From NCBI GenBank assembly GCA_944353735.1, contig CALVPU010000207.1, forward strand, positions 1 through 8,352: a stretch of 8,352 nt of DNA. The letters run 5' to 3'. A program made the translations under genes and the position numbers. This DNA comes from an uncultured Eubacteriales bacterium. Its GTDB lineage: Bacteria > Bacillota > Clostridia > Christensenellales > Aristaeellaceae. Positions within the stretch are counted from its first letter, which is position 1. Every line of letters begins with the position of its first letter. Positions 6,244 through 8,352 of the stretch are shown in pieces. The notes beneath the pieces are model-generated. The model did no database searches. It saw nothing but the letters and a program-made list of their open reading frames with translations, and was not told where the DNA came from.

Positions 6244-6734
6244 AGATTCGCTTGGCGGGATTGGTCAACGACTCGATCGTCGACGGTCCGGGGCTGCGGC
6301 TGGCGGTGTTTGCCCAGGGATGCCCGCACCATTGTCCCGGGTGCCACAACCCGCAGTCGCATGATTTTGACGGCGGCACGCTGCGGGATACGGCGGAAGT
6401 CATTGCCGTCATGCGCGACAATCCGCTGCTCGACGGGATTACGCTGACGGGCGGTGAACCGTTTGCTCAGCCGGAGGCGTGCGCGGAGGTCGCGCGCGCT
6501 GCGCATGCCGCTGGACTGAGCGTGTGGTGCTATTCGGGCTACACGTTTGAACAGCTGCTCGCAGGCAGCGCGGAGCAGCGGCGGCTGCTGAAAGCTGTCG
6601 ACGTGCTCGTCGACGGGCTGTTCCTGCTGGAACAGCGCTCGCTGGAACTGCGCTTTCGCGGTTCCGCCAACCAGCGCATTCTGGACGTGCCGGCGTCTCT
6701 CACCGCAGGGCAAGCCGTTTTGATGGTATTGTGA
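6240..6734 (+). CDS. nrdG: Anaerobic ribonucleoside-triphosphate reductase activating protein (NrdG)
   Basis: NrdG is the radical-SAM activase that installs the glycyl radical on the class III ribonucleotide reductase NrdD, allowing dNTP synthesis without oxygen. The 164-residue product is of typical length. It carries the [4Fe-4S] motif CPHHCPGC (C28, C32, C35; CX3CX2C), the SAM-binding TGGEPF (70-75), WCYSGYT (96-102), and the NrdG-like C-terminal block with VDVLVDG and RFRGSANQR. The GTG start overlaps the preceding stop codon by four bases, and AGGGGG (6227-6232) lies 7 bases upstream. The usual partner nrdD is not adjacent: the operon ends here and is followed by repeats and a terminator. 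NrdD must therefore be encoded elsewhere if this protein has the standard role. A different glycyl-radical partner is less likely given the C-terminal block. Confidence 0.93.
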   Translation: MKIRLAGLVNDSIVDGPGLRLAVFAQGCPHHCPGCHNPQSHDFDGGTLRDTAEVIAVMRDNPLLDGITLTGGEPFAQPEACAEVARAAHAAGLSVWCYSGYTFEQLLAGSAEQRRLLKAVDVLVDGLFLLEQRSLELRFRGSANQRILDVPASLTAGQAVLMVL

Positions 6735-6736
6735 AT

Positions 6737-6902
6737 AAAACAGACTGAAGTCTGAATGAATTTGAGATGGTCTGGGGAAATTTGGGCGGCACGAAATAAT
6801 AACCGACCGAAGTCTGGGAATGGCTTTGCACGCACTGGGGAATAATCTGAAATGTTTGCGCAAAACCGACCGGAGTCTACTTTAGACTCCGGTCGGTTTT
6901 GC
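6737..6902. repeat. Three degenerate tandem units of 62-63 bp ending in the terminator
   Basis: A 16-base core recurs at 6739-6754 (AACAGACTGAAGTCTG), 6801-6816 (AACCGACCGAAGTCTG) and 6864-6879 (AACCGACCGGAGTCTA), with offsets of 62 and 63 bases. Neighbouring copies agree at 14 of 16 positions. Between the first two copies a second element, CTGGGGAA, also recurs (6772-6779 and 6835-6842, offset 63), as does AATGRMTTTG after the core. The first core is itself palindromic (CAGACT-GA-AGTCTG). The third copy is followed by its own inverted complement and forms the perfect terminator stem. No reading frame is supported here. This may be a local duplication of a terminator region, or a short dispersed element. 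Confidence 0.7.
6860..6902. terminator. Bidirectional rho-independent terminator, 20-bp perfect stem
   Basis: Arms 6860-6879 and 6883-6902 are perfect inverted repeats of 20 bases around the 3-base loop CTT. The stem contains CCGACCGGAGTC and is bounded by AAAA and TTTT, so both strands read a GC-rich stem followed by a T-run. It lies between the 3' ends of nrdG (+) and the AAA+ ATPase gene (-), whose stop codon is 7 bases away, and should terminate both. Confidence 0.93.
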
Positions 6903-6908
6903 TGTTTT

Positions 6909-8042
6909 CTATGGTGTGCTCTGCGCATCCTTCAGGGATTTTGCCAGCACTTCCAGCTCGTCAACCGCCGCCTGCGCGCGCGCCGCGTGTTGTTCGCGGT
7001 CTCGAAGCGCCTTGTTGAGCTTGTCGTCGTTTTTCCGCGCCGTCGCTACGTCGTCCGTCGTGATGGTCATCAAATCGCCGCACGTGGGCGATTCGGCGGA
7101 CGAAAGCCGGTTTGCCTGCGCGACGAGCATGCGTTCAAACACGTTGCGCACGCCGCGCGCGTTGCCGAAGGCGATGGACCCGGTGTTTGCCGCCTCGATG
7201 TACGCGCGAGCGGCGTCCCGCGCAGTCTCGTCGAGGCGGTATTGCGCCTTTTTCAGCTGCAGGTCAAGGATCGCCATCATCTCATCGATCGTGTAATCGT
7301 CGAAGTGCAGGTATCGGTTGAAGCGCGATTCCAAACCGGGATTGGAGTGGATGAACGCATCCATCAGGCCGTCGTAGCCGGCGACGATGACGATCAGATC
7401 CTCGCGCCGATCCTCCATCGCCTTGAGCAGCGTGTCGATCGCTTCCTGACCAAAGTCGTTCCCGCTGTCCGAGCGCAGCGTATACGCCTCGTCGATGAAC
7501 AGCACGCCACCCATCGCCTTGTCGATTACCGCCGCCGTCTTTGCCGCGGTCTGTCCGACGTAGCCTGCCACCAGTCCAGAGCGGTCGACCTCGACCAGAT
7601 GGCCCTTGGACAACACGCCAAGGCTGCGATAGATGCGCGCCATCAGCCGCGCGATCATCGTCTTGCCCGTGCCGGGATTTCCGAAAAAGACCATGTGCAG
7701 CGACATGTCGACCGTCTTGAGGCCGCTCTGGCGGCGCAGGTTGTGTACGGTGACCATGTTGATCAGGTCGTTGACCTCGCGCTTGATGCCGGTCAATCCG
7801 ATCAGCTCGTTTAATTCCGCCTTGAGGTCCTCGATGCGCTCCGGCGGCGGCGTTTCCGGCTCCGTTGCGGCGGTTTCGCCGGAGGCGGGCCGCGAGGCGG
7901 CGGGATTTGCGCTGCGATTGGGCTCGGAATCCCCTTTCGCTGGCGCGCCCCATAAGTCGTCGGACATGCGCCGGATGTTATTGTTGATCAATGTACCGAT
8001 GACATCCAGCTGCGTGCGGATGATCTCGTCTCGATTGTCCAT
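6909..8042 (-). CDS. SpoVK/CbxX-type AAA+ ATPase
   Basis: This is a hexamer-forming AAA+ ATPase of the CbxX/CfxQ/SpoVK family, which includes the Rubisco activase CbbX, the mycobacterial EccA ATPases and Bacillus SpoVK. The 377-residue product has an N-terminal helix (1-32), a Pro/Ala/Glu-rich linker (33-70), and the ATPase core at about 78-335. The core shows Walker A GNPGTGKT (121-128), the pore-loop region AGYVGQTAAKT (159-169), Walker B LFIDEA (191-196), the sensor-1 region IVIVAGY, an arginine finger in NPGLESRF (R240), and sensor 2 GNARGVRN (303-310). A charged C-terminal helix (about 345-373) is likely coiled coil. The ATG at 8042 is supported by AAAGGAG (8050-8056) 7 bases upstream. 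It follows the amidohydrolase gene by 38 bases, probably as one operon. The substrate is unknown. Rubisco genes and type VII secretion genes are not seen, so a sporulation or stress role is only a guess. Confidence 0.92.
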   Translation of the reverse strand: MDNRDEIIRTQLDVIGTLINNNIRRMSDDLWGAPAKGDSEPNRSANPAASRPASGETAATEPETPPPERIEDLKAELNELIGLTGIKREVNDLINMVTVHNLRRQSGLKTVDMSLHMVFFGNPGTGKTMIARLMARIYRSLGVLSKGHLVEVDRSGLVAGYVGQTAAKTAAVIDKAMGGVLFIDEAYTLRSDSGNDFGQEAIDTLLKAMEDRREDLIVIVAGYDGLMDAFIHSNPGLESRFNRYLHFDDYTIDEMMAILDLQLKKAQYRLDETARDAARAYIEAANTGSIAFGNARGVRNVFERMLVAQANRLSSAESPTCGDLMTITTDDVATARKNDDKLNKALRDREQHAARAQAAVDELEVLAKSLKDAQSTP

Positions 8043-8080
8043 GTTTTCTCTCCTTTGCGGAATTCTGCTGGTCCTGTGCG

Positions 8081-8352
8081 TCAGCGATGGAATCGCGCGC
8101 GCAGGAATTGTTCCGCTTCGCGCAGCGACGCCTCGGTCGCGCCGGCACGCAGCAGCAGAGCGATCTCGTCGCACCGTCCCTGCGCGTGCAGCACGCAGTG
8201 CGCGCCGCTGTCGCTGCCGGCGGCGACCTTGCCGCCGAGCTCGAGGCAGCGGCGGACATTGCGCGATTGCAGCGCGAGGATCGTCTGCAGGTTTTCGTCG
8301 GCGTGGCGCCCGCAGCCGATCAGATCGCCGATCGTGGCGAGCGTGGGGACCC
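8081..8352 (-). CDS. Amidohydrolase-superfamily protein, C-terminal part (5' end outside window)
   Basis: An open frame enters the window on the - strand at base 8352 and stops at 8081-8083, giving 89 full codons. The visible sequence contains TLATIGDLIGCGRHAD, then NVRRCLELGGKVAAGSDSGA, HAQGRCDEIALLLRAGAT and a final helix ending in LRARFHR. The AAGSDSGA segment, preceded by a helix with a Gly pair and followed by an E-x-x-L-L-x-x-G helix, matches the strand-8 region of metal-dependent amidohydrolases, such as the imidazolonepropionase-like COG1228 group. There the Asp (GSDSG) is a catalytic or metal-binding residue. The protein ends soon after, without the C-terminal beta-sandwich strands seen in many relatives. 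The metal-binding His residues and the substrate clues lie outside the window. The stop codon is 38 bases from the AAA+ ATPase start, suggesting one operon. Superfamily assignment is likely; the reaction is unknown. Confidence 0.7.
   Translation of the reverse strand, partial: VPTLATIGDLIGCGRHADENLQTILALQSRNVRRCLELGGKVAAGSDSGAHCVLHAQGRCDEIALLLRAGATEASLREAEQFLRARFHR

Noticed and set aside
6852..7814. Long open frame on the + strand (about 320 codons) opposite the AAA+ ATPase
   Set aside because: It begins next to the terminator stem and reads through it, and is an antisense shadow of the ATPase gene.

Overview
The window is a gene-dense, GC-rich stretch (about 60% by eye) of a chromosome that looks like a spore-forming, anaerobic Firmicute of the class Clostridia. 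The evidence is a Spo0A-type response regulator, the engulfment protein SpoIIP, a SpoVK/CbxX-type AAA+ ATPase, an oxygen-sensitive class III ribonucleotide reductase activase (NrdG), and strong GGAGG-type ribosome binding sites before nearly every gene. The exact genus cannot be read from the sequence. There is no rRNA, tRNA, CRISPR array, insertion sequence or phage gene.

Left part (1-2840). The 3' end of recN (DNA repair, + strand) converges on udk (uridine kinase, - strand), with a perfect 14-bp hairpin between them. Upstream of udk, on the same strand but with its own likely promoter, is a divergent Spo0A-like regulator. Divergent from that is a complete SRAP/HMCES-type gene for protection of abasic-site DNA. 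recN next to a spo0A homologue recalls the recN-spoIVB-spo0A order common in spore formers. Here spoIVB is absent, udk intervenes and the regulator is inverted.

Middle part (2838-6734). spoIIP (- strand) starts at GTG behind a near-perfect ribosome binding site and has one N-terminal membrane anchor. A 316-bp AT-richer region separates it from a divergent three-gene operon: an RpiR-type regulator with a SIS domain, a HI0933/BaiN-type flavoprotein, and nrdG. The genes are 3 nt apart and then overlap by 4 nt, so they are probably co-transcribed from the sigma-A-like promoter at 3997-4025. Three TTGCAA-core sites lie in this intergenic region, one exactly on the -35 element, and are candidate operators for the regulator.

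Right part (6735-8352). Downstream of nrdG are three degenerate copies of a 62-63-bp unit. The last copy forms a perfect 20-bp-stem terminator shared with the convergent AAA+ ATPase gene. That gene is preceded by the 3' part of an amidohydrolase gene on the same strand, probably in one operon, which runs off the window.

Most of the window is ordinary chromosomal housekeeping and sporulation content. The least explained items are the 62-63-bp repeat array ending in a terminator, the divergent Spo0A homologue in a rearranged recN neighbourhood, and the TTGCAA sites before the RpiR operon. No clearly new multi-gene system is visible.
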